Positions 31,636 through 40,618 of a DNA stretch of 64,000 nt are shown here, piece after piece. This DNA is from Nocardia bhagyanarayanae. GTDB lineage: Bacteria; Actinomycetota; Actinomycetes; Mycobacteriales; Mycobacteriaceae. Both the position numbers and the translations under genes were made by a program. The stretch spans positions 2,852,001 to 2,916,000 of the forward strand of contig NZ_VFPG01000001.1 of NCBI RefSeq assembly GCF_006716565.1. Direction: 5' to 3'. Under the pieces are notes generated by a model. It was not told the DNA's origin and made no database searches. It saw only the letters and a list, made by a program, of their open reading frames with translations. Every line of letters begins with the position of its first letter. Within the stretch, counting starts at the first letter, position 1.

Positions 31636-34547
31636 GGCAACTCCTCGAGCATGTCCGAGCGGTGGGTGAGGTCGGTGGCGAGCTGGTCGAAGGCGCGGGC
31701 CCACGCCACATCGTCGCAGCGCTGGGCGATCGAGGCGACGGTGGCCGCCGCGTCGACCGGCAGGTGCACCGCGGCCGCGGTGAGCAGCGATCGGTGCGCG
31801 GCGGGGCCCGTGCCGTGACCGCCCGCGCGCTGAGCGGCGAGGCGGGCGCGTTCGAACAGCAGCAGGATCACGTGTTGCGCCAGGGGCTGCGGCCACGGGC
31901 GCGGCACGGCGGGCAGCAGCGCCTCCAGTTCGGAGAGCCAGGCGCCGTCCAGGCGCAGCAGGTGCCGGACGCGCTCGTCGGCCGGAAGCAGGGCGAACAG
32001 CTCGCGGCGGCGAAGCAGCGCGGTGTCGGAGGGCACGCCGTTGGCGAACAGCGCCGCCGCCCATGCCGAATCCTGTTGCGCCAGTGTGGCATCCACCCAG
32101 CCGTCGAACAGTGGTTGCCGGAACCGGTCGTCCACTGCGACCCGCACGGCGTGCTCCGGCGCGCCGAGCGCGGCCGTCCAGTGCCGCAGCGGCGTGGCGG
32201 CGACCAGCTGGCGCAGGCGGCCTGCGGTGACGTCCGGAACGCCGTTCCAGCGGTAGCTGAATTCGACGGCGCGGTCGGTGATGCCGTCGCGCCGGACGTC
32301 GGCGTCCAGCGGATCGGGCAACTCGATCGACAGCCGCGTGCGGTCGGCGTCCACGGCGATCCAGTCGCCGGCGCGCCGCAGCATGCGCTCCCCGAAGGCC
32401 GAATCGGGAAGCGAGGCGAGCAATCCGGCGGCGGTGCGGCGGACTTCGGCGCGGCGGTCGTCCAACGCGGTCTCCAGCAGCGGCTCGTCGGCCGTGCCGA
32501 TGCCGTCGGCGAAGACCGCGAGCAGTTCGGCTTTTACCCGGCCGGTTTCCGTGGCCCACGTGTCGGTGAGCGCCGCGCGCGCGGCATCGGCGTCGCGGGC
32601 GCGCAGGCGGGCGAGCCAGTCGCGCCGCTGCGTGGCCGAGCCGTAGCGCCAGATCTCCTCGGAGTCGGCGTCGACGACGAACTCCGACAGCAGGTTTCGC
32701 CACCCCGGGTGCCATTGCGCGAGCCAGCGCCCGCGTTCGCCCGCCAGTCGGAGCAAGGGTGCGCGCAGGCCGGGCTGCGCGTCGGCGGATTCCAGCAGCT
32801 GGGCGGCCAGCGCGTCGGGCGCGCGGAAGTCGTGCGGCGCGGCGGCCTCGAACCATTCGGGCAGGAAGCGGGACCGGTCGCGCAGCATGTCGGCGAGGCG
32901 AACCGCGGCGGCGCGGGGGAGCTGCGCGCGATCGTCGTCGGGGGCTGGTTGCGGCACGGTGGCGGTCTGCGGGGCGATTCCGCCGCGCGTGAAAGTGTCA
33001 CGGAGCGCGGCCGATTCGAGCAGCAGGAAGGCCGGGTCGGCGCGCAGAGCAGCGGCGGCGGCCGCGACCGGCGCGGGCAGCCGCGCGGGATCGAACGCCC
33101 GGCGCGCGGTGCCGAGCAGCGCCGCCGAGATCAGGTCGTCGGTCGCGCCGCTCGGCGGCTGGGAGTCCCACAGCGCGGGCTCGCTCTCGAGGTCGGTCAT
33201 CTCGCCCACGGCGAAGACCGAGACGGGGACGAGTCCGTCCACCGTCCACTCGCCGAACACGCCCACCGGATGCCCGCCGGACACCGCGAGCAGCGACCAC
33301 GGTTGTTCGCCCGGCGCGAGGGGCAGCGCCGCGCCCTGCGCGTCGACCACCTGCCAACCCGCCTCCGCGACCACCGGAATCACGTCGCGCAGCAGCACCG
33401 GCCACGTCCGCAGAAAGGGGTCCGCGCCGAGCGCCCCGGCGTGGGTATCCAGCGCCCGGCGGACGGTGCTTTTCGTGGCCTCCGCCGTCGGGTTCGCCGT
33501 TTCGCCGCGACCGTTGCCGATCGCTGAGGCATCTTCACCGACAGGAGTGGCCGCGGCGGGCAGGCTGGTGAACGGTTCGTCGGTGCCGTGGCGCTCGCCC
33601 CACAGGGCGCGCAGGGGTGCGGCGCCGGGGTAGTAGTGCAGACCGGCCTCGGCCATGTGCCCGAGAACGGGTGCGGTCACGGGGAACGCGGGTGCGCCGA
33701 AGGCGTGGTCGACGAGCAGCGCCCAGCGGTGCGTGCGACGGCCGTAGAGCCAGGTGCGGCGGGTGTAGAGACGGTCGTCCTCGGTGCTGCGCACGCCGAG
33801 GGTCATCCATTGGTCGCGAACCACCGGCTCGGTGCGCACCGCCTCGGCCGGGTTGGGATAACCGATGTGGGTGCGGACACTGGCGCGCAGGGCCGGCGGC
33901 AGGTCGTCGAGGCGACGGTGCGCGGCGACAAGCAGGTGCAGCCTTGCGTATTCGCGCAGCACGGGCTCTGGCCAGTCGGCGCGGGTCGCCATGATCAGCG
34001 GGAGCCTGCGCAGCGCACCGGCGACGCCGGGGGCCTGCGCGTCCACCATGCGCGCCGCGATCGTCTCGAACGCCTGGTAGGACCGGTCGGCCTGGGCGAG
34101 ACCGGTGCGCACCTGGTCGCCGAGCCAGATGTCGAGTTCCTCCAAGCCAGCGGTCACGCGGACCCGCCGCTGTTCGGCGGTGGCCGGATTCGCCGTGCGC
34201 TGCGCGGTGGGCTTCGGGGAACGGGCCGCACGCCAGGTCAGCCATTCCGCCGCGAAGTCCGCGACCTCGGCGGCGGGCGCGACCACACCCTGCGACCAGA
34301 GCAGCAGCAGCGAGAGCGCGTGTTTGCACGGCGTCTTACGGCTCGGACAGCTGCACGAATACGCGGGACCGGACAGGTCGACGATCGTCGCGTACGGCTC
34401 GGGCCCGCTGCCCCGGCACCGGCCCCACACGGCATCCTCGCGGTAGCCGGTGTCGCGCCAGCGGTCCGCGAGGGCACGCGCCGCCCCGAGCGAGCTCGCA
34501 TCCGGCGCGAGCGCGCCGACCCGCTCCTCGGGCCACGGTGCGTTCAT
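31632..34547 (-). CDS. SWIM zinc-finger domain protein of the MoxR/vWA cassette
   Basis: A 971-residue protein. The SWIM motif CxC-x6-CxH (CSCPSRKTPCKH) has its ligands at C65, C67, C74 and H76, just after a short N-terminal segment. The remainder is helical and repetitive, with HEAT-like pieces such as ETALDDRRAEVRRTAAGLLA (about 660-700). SWIM zinc fingers bind nucleic acid or protein. ATG 34547 is the first methionine before the domain; the in-frame extension upstream has a different character and runs into the divergent MFS promoter. It is the first gene of the leftward cassette and presumably supplies target recognition (inference). Confidence 0.85.
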   Translation of the reverse strand: MNAPWPEERVGALAPDASSLGAARALADRWRDTGYREDAVWGRCRGSGPEPYATIVDLSGPAYSCSCPSRKTPCKHALSLLLLWSQGVVAPAAEVADFAAEWLTWRAARSPKPTAQRTANPATAEQRRVRVTAGLEELDIWLGDQVRTGLAQADRSYQAFETIAARMVDAQAPGVAGALRRLPLIMATRADWPEPVLREYARLHLLVAAHRRLDDLPPALRASVRTHIGYPNPAEAVRTEPVVRDQWMTLGVRSTEDDRLYTRRTWLYGRRTHRWALLVDHAFGAPAFPVTAPVLGHMAEAGLHYYPGAAPLRALWGERHGTDEPFTSLPAAATPVGEDASAIGNGRGETANPTAEATKSTVRRALDTHAGALGADPFLRTWPVLLRDVIPVVAEAGWQVVDAQGAALPLAPGEQPWSLLAVSGGHPVGVFGEWTVDGLVPVSVFAVGEMTDLESEPALWDSQPPSGATDDLISAALLGTARRAFDPARLPAPVAAAAAALRADPAFLLLESAALRDTFTRGGIAPQTATVPQPAPDDDRAQLPRAAAVRLADMLRDRSRFLPEWFEAAAPHDFRAPDALAAQLLESADAQPGLRAPLLRLAGERGRWLAQWHPGWRNLLSEFVVDADSEEIWRYGSATQRRDWLARLRARDADAARAALTDTWATETGRVKAELLAVFADGIGTADEPLLETALDDRRAEVRRTAAGLLASLPDSAFGERMLRRAGDWIAVDADRTRLSIELPDPLDADVRRDGITDRAVEFSYRWNGVPDVTAGRLRQLVAATPLRHWTAALGAPEHAVRVAVDDRFRQPLFDGWVDATLAQQDSAWAAALFANGVPSDTALLRRRELFALLPADERVRHLLRLDGAWLSELEALLPAVPRPWPQPLAQHVILLLFERARLAAQRAGGHGTGPAAHRSLLTAAAVHLPVDAAATVASIAQRCDDVAWARAFDQLATDLTHRSDMLEELP

Positions 34548-34737
34548 CGGGCGGCGCCCGAACGTCCGTGCGTCATCCTCGTCTCCCGTTTTCCTCGTTG
34601 TTCGATTTCTACCCGAGCCCGCCGACATGGCCACAGGTGCCTGTGCGCGCAGCCCGACGAAGTCCGTCTTGGCGTTTGAGCCGACTGCGGTGGCGTTTCG
34701 GTCGGGTGTGCGCTGCGGCGCGGCTGTTGCATCTGGC

Positions 34738-35931
34738 ATGACAACGACGCTCACCGCCGCGACCTCGGCACCGAAGTCCATTCGCCGGGTGTGGCCGGCC
34801 TTGCTCACCATGTTCCTCGGCAGTTTCACCCTCGTGACGGCCGAATTCCTACCCCCGGGAGTGCTGACCGCGCTCGCGAACGACCTGCGTGTCCAAGAGG
34901 GCGTGGTCGGCCTTTCGGTCAGCGCGACGGCGCTGACCGCGCTGCTGGCCGCACTCGGACTGAGTTCGCTGTTCCCGCGGCTCGATCGCCGCACGCTGCT
35001 GGCGGCGCTCACCGTCGCTGCCGCCGTATCGAACATCGTGGTAGCTCTCGCCCCGAATATCGTCCTGCTGCTGATCGCGCGGCTGCTGCTCGGTGTGGCG
35101 GTCGGCGGCTATTGGTCGATGGCCCTGGTGATCGCGGCGCAGCTGGTGCCCGCAGCCAGGCTCGGCAAGGCGATGATGATCGTGAACGCGGGGACTACGG
35201 TAGCGACGGTGGCCGGCGTGCCGCTCGGAGTGCTGTTGGGCAACTATGCCGGTTGGCGCGTGGTGTTCGTGGTCGTGGCGGTGCTGTCGGTGCTGGCGGC
35301 GGTCGCGGTGAAGGTGGCGTTGCCGCCCATCACGCCGACCCACGGAGTCGGCTGGTCGGCGATGGCCGGTGCACTGCGGGCGCCGGGCGTGACGCTGGGC
35401 CTGGTCGGCTTGGTCGCGGTCATCGGCGGGCATTTCGCCGGCTACACCTACATCCGTCCGGCTCTCGATGAGCTGCTCGGCGCGGGCCCCACCGCGATCG
35501 CCGTGCTGCTCGCCCTGTTCGGAATCGGCGGCCTGATCGGCAATTTCGTGCTCGGGTCGCTCGCCGATCGGCGCCTGAGCATTCTGTTGACGGCCGTTCC
35601 GGCAGCCATTGGACTGTCGCTGCTCGCGATCATCGCCTCGGCGGCTGTCGCGCCGTTCGCCTATGTCGCGGTGGTCATCTGGGGTGGTGCGTTCGGCGGC
35701 ATCCTCAACCTGGTGCAGGTGTGGGTGTCGCGGGTGCTGCCCGATCGGATAGAGGCAGGCAGTGGCCTGGTGGTCGGTGGTTTCCAGCTCGCGATCATCG
35801 CCGGCTCGGCGATCGGTGGGCGTGGTGTGGACGGTCTCGGCCCGATCGCGACTTTCGGTCTCGCCGCAGTGGCGGCGGTGATCGGTGGGGTCGCGCTCCG
35901 GCTCTCGCTGAGCCGCGGCACGGCGGCCTGA
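34738..35931 (+). CDS. MFS transporter, DHA1 type (purine/sugar-efflux-like)
   Basis: 397 residues with 12 predicted membrane spans. The first is LLTMFLGSFTLVTAEFLPPG, and the motif-A region is LFPRLDRRTLL with a reduced charge pattern. LLIARLLLGVAVGGYWSMA is typical of NepI/AraJ/PbuE-like exporters, as is the FGIGGLIGNFVLGSLADRR loop. It probably exports a small molecule by proton antiport; the substrate is not deducible. ATG 34738 puts the first span at the usual position; no strong ribosome site is visible. It converges with an AraC-type regulator 11 nt away, a common regulator/exporter pairing. Confidence 0.88.
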   Translation: MTTTLTAATSAPKSIRRVWPALLTMFLGSFTLVTAEFLPPGVLTALANDLRVQEGVVGLSVSATALTALLAALGLSSLFPRLDRRTLLAALTVAAAVSNIVVALAPNIVLLLIARLLLGVAVGGYWSMALVIAAQLVPAARLGKAMMIVNAGTTVATVAGVPLGVLLGNYAGWRVVFVVVAVLSVLAAVAVKVALPPITPTHGVGWSAMAGALRAPGVTLGLVGLVAVIGGHFAGYTYIRPALDELLGAGPTAIAVLLALFGIGGLIGNFVLGSLADRRLSILLTAVPAAIGLSLLAIIASAAVAPFAYVAVVIWGGAFGGILNLVQVWVSRVLPDRIEAGSGLVVGGFQLAIIAGSAIGGRGVDGLGPIATFGLAAVAAVIGGVALRLSLSRGTAA

Positions 35932-35942
35932 CGCCGGTCCGA

Positions 35943-36788
35943 TCACGCCGTGGGCACGCGGGCCTGACGCCGCCATTCGGACGGGGTGAGGCCCGTATGC
36001 CTGCGAAACGCTCGCCCGAACGCGGTCTCCGACGAGTAGCCGAGGCGCCGGGCGACCGTGCCGATCGCGGCGTCGCTCTCGATCAAGAAGCGCTGCGCCT
36101 TGTCGACCCGCAGTCGCGTCAGATAACGCCCCGGGGTGAGCCCGGTCGCGGCCTGAAATCGTGCGGCGAATCCCGACCGTGAGGCCAGCGCGACCCGGGC
36201 CAGCGCCTCGACGGTCCACTCCTGCCCCGGATCGGCGTGCATGGCGGCCACCGCTCGCGCCACGCCGGGTTCGTTCACCCGCAACAGCCACCGCTTCGGC
36301 GCGCATCCCCGCGCGTGCCAGGACTCGATCGCCATCGAGGCGACCAGTGTGGCGACCCGATCACCCTGCACCCCTTCCGGGTCCGGACATTCCACCACGA
36401 GGTGCTGCATCATGGTCGCGGCCAGGGGCGCGTGCTGCACGAAATCGGTCAGCAGTACCCGCGGCGGCAGCGCGTCCATGGCGCTGCCGGACCCGACCGG
36501 CGCGAGCCGCACGCACAGCACCGTGGCCTCCGACAGCGCATTGACCGCATACCGTTGGCGACGCGGCACGAACAGGAAATCCCCGTGCGTCAGATCGTCC
36601 GTGTCACCGAGACCTTCGACGCGGACAAGCCCTTCGGTCACTACGAGCGCACTCGACTCGCCGCCGGGATACACCCATTGCCCGGCCGCCAGCGCGAACA
36701 CCTCCCGTCCGGCGAACCGCCACCGGAGTCCGGCCAGCACATCCTCTAGCCCGCCGCAACCCGCATCGACCAGCGCCAATGTGCCCAT
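35943..36788 (-). CDS. AraC family transcriptional regulator (cupin sensor)
   Basis: 281 residues. The N-terminal cupin-like part (LAAGQWVYPGGESSALVVTEG, GDFLFVPRRQRYAVNAL) is followed by a C-terminal double HTH of AraC/XylS type (VEALARVALASRSGFAARFQ and AIGTVARRLGYSSETAFGRA, FRRHTGLTPSEWRR). Related regulators of this layout control adjacent MFS exporters. Its gene converges on the MFS gene with an 11-nt gap, which supports but does not prove a functional link. ATG 36788 begins a typical length. Confidence 0.9.
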   Translation of the reverse strand: MGTLALVDAGCGGLEDVLAGLRWRFAGREVFALAAGQWVYPGGESSALVVTEGLVRVEGLGDTDDLTHGDFLFVPRRQRYAVNALSEATVLCVRLAPVGSGSAMDALPPRVLLTDFVQHAPLAATMMQHLVVECPDPEGVQGDRVATLVASMAIESWHARGCAPKRWLLRVNEPGVARAVAAMHADPGQEWTVEALARVALASRSGFAARFQAATGLTPGRYLTRLRVDKAQRFLIESDAAIGTVARRLGYSSETAFGRAFRRHTGLTPSEWRRQARVPTA

Positions 36789-37238
36789 CCCTCATGCTGA
36801 ATCCCTTGCCGGAACAACGGTACCAAGGGTGCCGGGCGATAGCCGGGGTGAAGGAAGTCTGTCCCGGCGCGCACGGCCGGAGCGCGGATGCTCGGAAGTC
36901 GCTGCGCCGTCGGCGGATTCGTGGGCAACAAAGTCTTGCGCTGAATTTCGTTGTCTGGCATTCTGTTCTGTTCGGCTCCGTCCGAGCCACCCAGATCGGG
37001 TGACACACCATCGAGCTGCCCGCCGGGGTTGGCCGAGGGGTGGACATCGAGGCGCGGCCGAGCCCGTTCGATGGCCATATCCATCCCCGCCGGGCAGGTT
37101 CGCATCTCCTTTCGTTCATCCACCGCCGGTGGGCGAATCTCGCGTGATCGGGTAGCGTTTCGCTCAGCTTTCGACGGTTACACCGCGCGCGAATGCGGGA
37201 GGGGCGCGTCGCGGTGCGGTGTGTAGGGGGTTTTTCAC
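36789..37238. other. 450-bp intergenic region
   Basis: No gene of acceptable codon pattern is seen between the AraC start and the ATPase start. The region must hold both divergent promoters. I could not identify a convincing promoter or dyad beyond the AGGGGG ribosome site at 37225-37230 used by the ATPase gene. Confidence 0.5.
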
Positions 37239-39671
37239 GTGTGCCCGAAGCCCGCGGTCGACACGACGGCGGAGGCCGTACCGCGCCTGACCGAGGTGGT
37301 GGCGCGCCGGCTGAACGAGGACCCGTCGGTCACTCCGGACGTGGCGCACGCCGTGCTGCGCGCGCTGGGCGCCGTCGATTCCCGCGACCGGGCAGGCGAA
37401 TTCGACGACTCCGGCATCTTCCTGCGCGCGATCCGGGTGCGCGGCTTCCGCGGTATCGGTCCCGAGGTGACGTTGGACGTGCCGCCCGGTCCCGGCCTCA
37501 CCCTGGTGGTCGGGCGCAACGGCAGCGGCAAGTCCAGTTTCGCCGAGGCCGCCGAACTGGCGCTGACCGGAGGCAACCGCCGCTGGGAGGGTCGCTCCGC
37601 CGCGTGGCGCGAGGGCTGGCGCAACTTGCACGACGGTGACACCGCGCGCATCGAACTGGAATTGCTCACCGGCGGCGAAGATCCGGAACTGATCATCACC
37701 AAGGAGTGGTCGCCGACGGCCGAGCTGACCGACGCGCGCTGGAGCGAGCGGCGCAAGGGCGGCGCACCAGCGGAATTCGACGCCGGGCGGTGGGCGTCGG
37801 TGCTCGAGCTGTACCGCCCGTTCCTGTCCTACAGCGAACTCGGCACCCTCGTGGACGGCAAGCCGAGCGACCTGTTCGACGCGCTGCACCAACTGCTCGG
37901 CCTGGACGAACTGACCTTGGCGCAGGAGCGGATTCGCGCGCGCAGGCTCGAATTGGAACGCGCCGCACGGGATTCCCGCCAGGAGCGGATCGACCTGCTC
38001 GCGACCATGGAGACGCTGGCCGACGACCGCGCGGTGCGGATGGCGACCCTGTTGCGCCCGGCCCAACCCGACCTCACCGCAGTCGGCCGCGACATGCTCG
38101 GCACCACCGACGGCGCCGACGGCCCGGAAGGGCTGCGCGCCATCGTGCGGCTCGCGCTGCCCACCGAGGCCGAGGTGGACGCGGTCGCCACCCGTCTCGA
38201 AGCCTGCGCGGCCACGCTGGCGCGCGATTCCACCGCCGACGCCGAGGCCGATTGGCGGGTGTTGCAGCTGCTGCGCCGCGCCCGCGCGCACGCGGCGGCG
38301 AGCGGGGACTGCGCCTGCCCGGTGTGCGGGCGCGGCCGACTGGACGAGGAGTGGTCGCGGCACGCGGACGTCTCGATCGCGCGGCTCTCGGCCCGGGTCG
38401 ACGCGCTCACCACCGCACGCGACGAACTACGCAACGCGGTGCGCGCCGCGCGGGCGCTGCCCGAGCACGTGCCGCCCGAACTCGACTTCGATCCGCGCAA
38501 TCCGCCCACCGTCGACACCACGGCGGTGCGCAGGGCGTGGACGGAGTGGGCCGCGCTGAGCAGCGCGGAGTACTCGCCGGAACTACCGGATCGGTTGCGG
38601 TGGGCGCATACTCGCCTCGTCGACGAGCTCGAACTGGTGCAGCAGGGCACCCGCAAGGAGCTGGACCGGCTGGACGAGGTGTGGGCGCCGCTGGTGCCGC
38701 GGATCGCGGCCTGGCTGGACGGCGCGCGCGAGGTGGCGATGCGGGCGGGCGAACTGCGCACCCTCAAGCGCGCCGAGGACTGGCTCAAATCGGCCACGGC
38801 GGGTCTGCGCGACGAGCGGATGGCTCCGCTGGAGACCACGGCGCGCTGGGTCTGGCGCACCCTGCGTCAGCAGAGCAACGTGGAACTCGGCGCGATTCGG
38901 TTGCAGGGCAACGCGGGTACCGCGCGCCGGGTGCTGCTGGACGTCACCGTCGACGAAGTGGACGGCGCGGCGCTCGGCGTGATGAGCCAGGGCGAGCTGC
39001 ACGCGCTCGGCCTCTCGCTGTTCCTGCCGCGGGCGACGGTGGAGGAGAGCCCTTTTCGTTTCGTCATGATCGACGACCCGGTGCAGGCCATGGACCCGGC
39101 GAAGGTGGACGGGCTGGCCAGGGTGCTGGCGTTCGTCGCGTGGACACGGCAGGTGGTGGTGTTCACCCACGACGAGCGGTTGGCCGAGGCGGTGCGCCGC
39201 ATGCAACTGGACGCCTGTGTGCTGGAGGTGCAGCGGCGCGAACGGTCCGTGATCGAGGTGCGTACCTCCAGCGATCCGGTGCGCCGGTACCTGGACGACG
39301 CGCGGTCGCTGGTGCGCACCCCGCAGCTGCCGCCCGCCATCGCGGACGAACTCGTCGCGACGTGCTGCCGGTCCGCGCTGGAGGCGGCCAGCCTGGCGCG
39401 GGCGCGGCGCGAGCTGTTGGCGCGCGGGATGAACCATCGCGAGGTGGAGCGGCACATCGAGGGCGCGCAGACCACCCGAGCCATGGTCGCGCTCGCGGTG
39501 ATGGGCGTGGGCTACAACGTCGACAACCTCAACAAACACCTTGCGCGCGATGGCAAATGGCTGGTGGGCGCGCTGCGCGACGTGACGGCGGGCGCGCACG
39601 TGCCGATCGATCGCGGCATGCGCGAACTGATCTCGAACACCGAGCGATTCATCGCCTGGATGGGCCGGTGA
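37239..39671 (+). CDS. SMC/RecF-like AAA ATPase with zinc-hook-like motif
   Basis: 810 residues. Residues 62-130 carry an ABC-ATPase-like head start, LRAIRVRGFRGIG then Walker A GRNGSGKS (92-99). A charged helical middle contains CACPVCG at about 358-364, like the hook of Rad50/RloC proteins. The C-terminal head has VMSQGELHALGLSLFLPR (signature) and FVMIDDPVQAMDP (Walker B, about 608-620), then VVVFTHDERL. The last 130 residues are an extra helical domain. Start GTG 37239 has AGGGGG 8 nt upstream. Such ATPases occur in DNA repair (RecF/RecN) and in phage-defence effectors (RloC-like, OLD-like). The paired small gene downstream favours a two-component system (inference). Confidence 0.87.
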   Translation: MCPKPAVDTTAEAVPRLTEVVARRLNEDPSVTPDVAHAVLRALGAVDSRDRAGEFDDSGIFLRAIRVRGFRGIGPEVTLDVPPGPGLTLVVGRNGSGKSSFAEAAELALTGGNRRWEGRSAAWREGWRNLHDGDTARIELELLTGGEDPELIITKEWSPTAELTDARWSERRKGGAPAEFDAGRWASVLELYRPFLSYSELGTLVDGKPSDLFDALHQLLGLDELTLAQERIRARRLELERAARDSRQERIDLLATMETLADDRAVRMATLLRPAQPDLTAVGRDMLGTTDGADGPEGLRAIVRLALPTEAEVDAVATRLEACAATLARDSTADAEADWRVLQLLRRARAHAAASGDCACPVCGRGRLDEEWSRHADVSIARLSARVDALTTARDELRNAVRAARALPEHVPPELDFDPRNPPTVDTTAVRRAWTEWAALSSAEYSPELPDRLRWAHTRLVDELELVQQGTRKELDRLDEVWAPLVPRIAAWLDGAREVAMRAGELRTLKRAEDWLKSATAGLRDERMAPLETTARWVWRTLRQQSNVELGAIRLQGNAGTARRVLLDVTVDEVDGAALGVMSQGELHALGLSLFLPRATVEESPFRFVMIDDPVQAMDPAKVDGLARVLAFVAWTRQVVVFTHDERLAEAVRRMQLDACVLEVQRRERSVIEVRTSSDPVRRYLDDARSLVRTPQLPPAIADELVATCCRSALEAASLARARRELLARGMNHREVERHIEGAQTTRAMVALAVMGVGYNVDNLNKHLARDGKWLVGALRDVTAGAHVPIDRGMRELISNTERFIAWMGR

Positions 39672-39768
39672 GCGAGCGCAGCGCGCCGTCGCGCGGGAGG
39701 CAGCCGAGCGGGCGCGGCGAAGTTGTGCGGGAGCGCGCGGTGTGGCCGGTCGGTAGCGAGGCCGAGTC

Positions 39769-40251
39769 GTGAACGAGCGGCGGCGACAACGTGACCCGCG
39801 CCGGCGTCCGCCTCCCCGATCGAACCGAGCCAAGCCGAGGGCGCCGCGACCGACGGTGGCCGAGCGGCTCGACGCGGTCGACCGCCTCCTGGACGGCGAG
39901 GTGACCGCCGCGGGCGGCGTGTGGTCGCGAGCGACGGCCTGGATCCTGAGGCTCGCGCTCGAGCAGGCGGTCGACGAGCTGTGGGCGCGCCGCGCACCGG
40001 AACTGGCGCGCTGCCCGATGCGCGCCCAACTGCTCGCGCTGCGCGTCTACGCGGGCCCGGAGACCGGCGCCCAGGTGGCCGCGGTCTGGGCGGCACTTTC
40101 CCGCGCCGCCCACCATCACGACTACGAACTCGCCCCGAGCGTCACCGAACTGCGCCGCTGGCGCGAACAGACCGCCGCCATCGCCGGCGTGCTGGCCAGG
40201 GTCGGCGACGGCGGTTCCGCCTGGGTGCGCACCGAGATCGCCCCGGACTGA
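39769..40251 (+). CDS. Small helical protein paired with the SMC-like ATPase (HEPN-like?)
   Basis: 160 residues. A very basic N-terminal tail of about 30 residues is followed by an all-helical domain: VAERLDAVDRLLDGEV, LRLALEQAVDELWARR, and then AALSRAAHHHDYEL. The last element holds R112-x4-H117, which fits the RX4-6H motif of HEPN RNases, but in this histidine-rich context that is only suggestive. Start GTG 39769 has GAGG 7 nt upstream. It lies 97 nt after the ATPase, on the same strand. It may be the effector or a regulator of the ATPase. Copies of its 3' end occur downstream. Confidence 0.75.
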   Translation: MNERRRQRDPRRRPPPRSNRAKPRAPRPTVAERLDAVDRLLDGEVTAAGGVWSRATAWILRLALEQAVDELWARRAPELARCPMRAQLLALRVYAGPETGAQVAAVWAALSRAAHHHDYELAPSVTELRRWREQTAAIAGVLARVGDGGSAWVRTEIAPD

Positions 40252-40456
40252 CGGGCAATCCATCCGGCGCTTGCGCACGGCGGATCCGCCGAGGTTCGCC
40301 GCGCGGCGGGCGATGTCGCGGCGAGGAGAACGTCGCAGCGGGGGCGCCGGCTCCCTTCGGCGGTGGGATTTCCGCCTAGGTCCGCACCGAGATGGCCCCG
40401 GAATGACGGTTGGTCGACCTGGCGCCTGCGCACGGCGGGTCCGCCGAGGTGCGCCG
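40214..40456 (+). repeat. Direct repeat of about 87 bp, offset 155 bp (gene 3' end duplicated)
   Basis: The last codons, stop and downstream flank of the preceding gene (40214-40301) recur at 40369-40456 with the same internal spacing. TCCGCCT-GGT-CGCACCGAGAT is followed by GCCCCGGA-TGACGG, then GCGCACGGCGG-TCCGCCGAGGT-CGCC. The second copy has an in-frame stop and is not coding. The region 40252-40618 holds no gene. Confidence 0.8.
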
Positions 40457-40472
40457 AGGTGCGCCGAGGTGC
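40443..40472 (+). repeat. 10-bp tandem repeat, three copies
   Basis: GCCGAGGTGC occurs three times head to tail (40443, 40453, 40463) at the end of the second copy of the larger direct repeat. It looks like slippage in non-coding DNA. Confidence 0.9.
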
Positions 40473-40618
40473 GAATGTCACTGCGGGTGTCGTGGCTCGC
40501 GTCCTCGGCGGCTTCCGCCTCGGTGCGGGCGAATGCCGCCGCAGGGGTGCGGCTTCGTGCGCCGTCGGTGTGGGCAGGTGGTGGAGGGCACGGTCGGCGG
40601 GCGCGGGAGAATCCGGGT

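Noticed and set aside
30538..32856. Long N-terminal extension of the MoxR protein (772 residues)
   Set aside because: Residues upstream of GTG 31635 are Arg/Ala-rich shadow of the SWIM gene; the GTGA overlap gives a better start.
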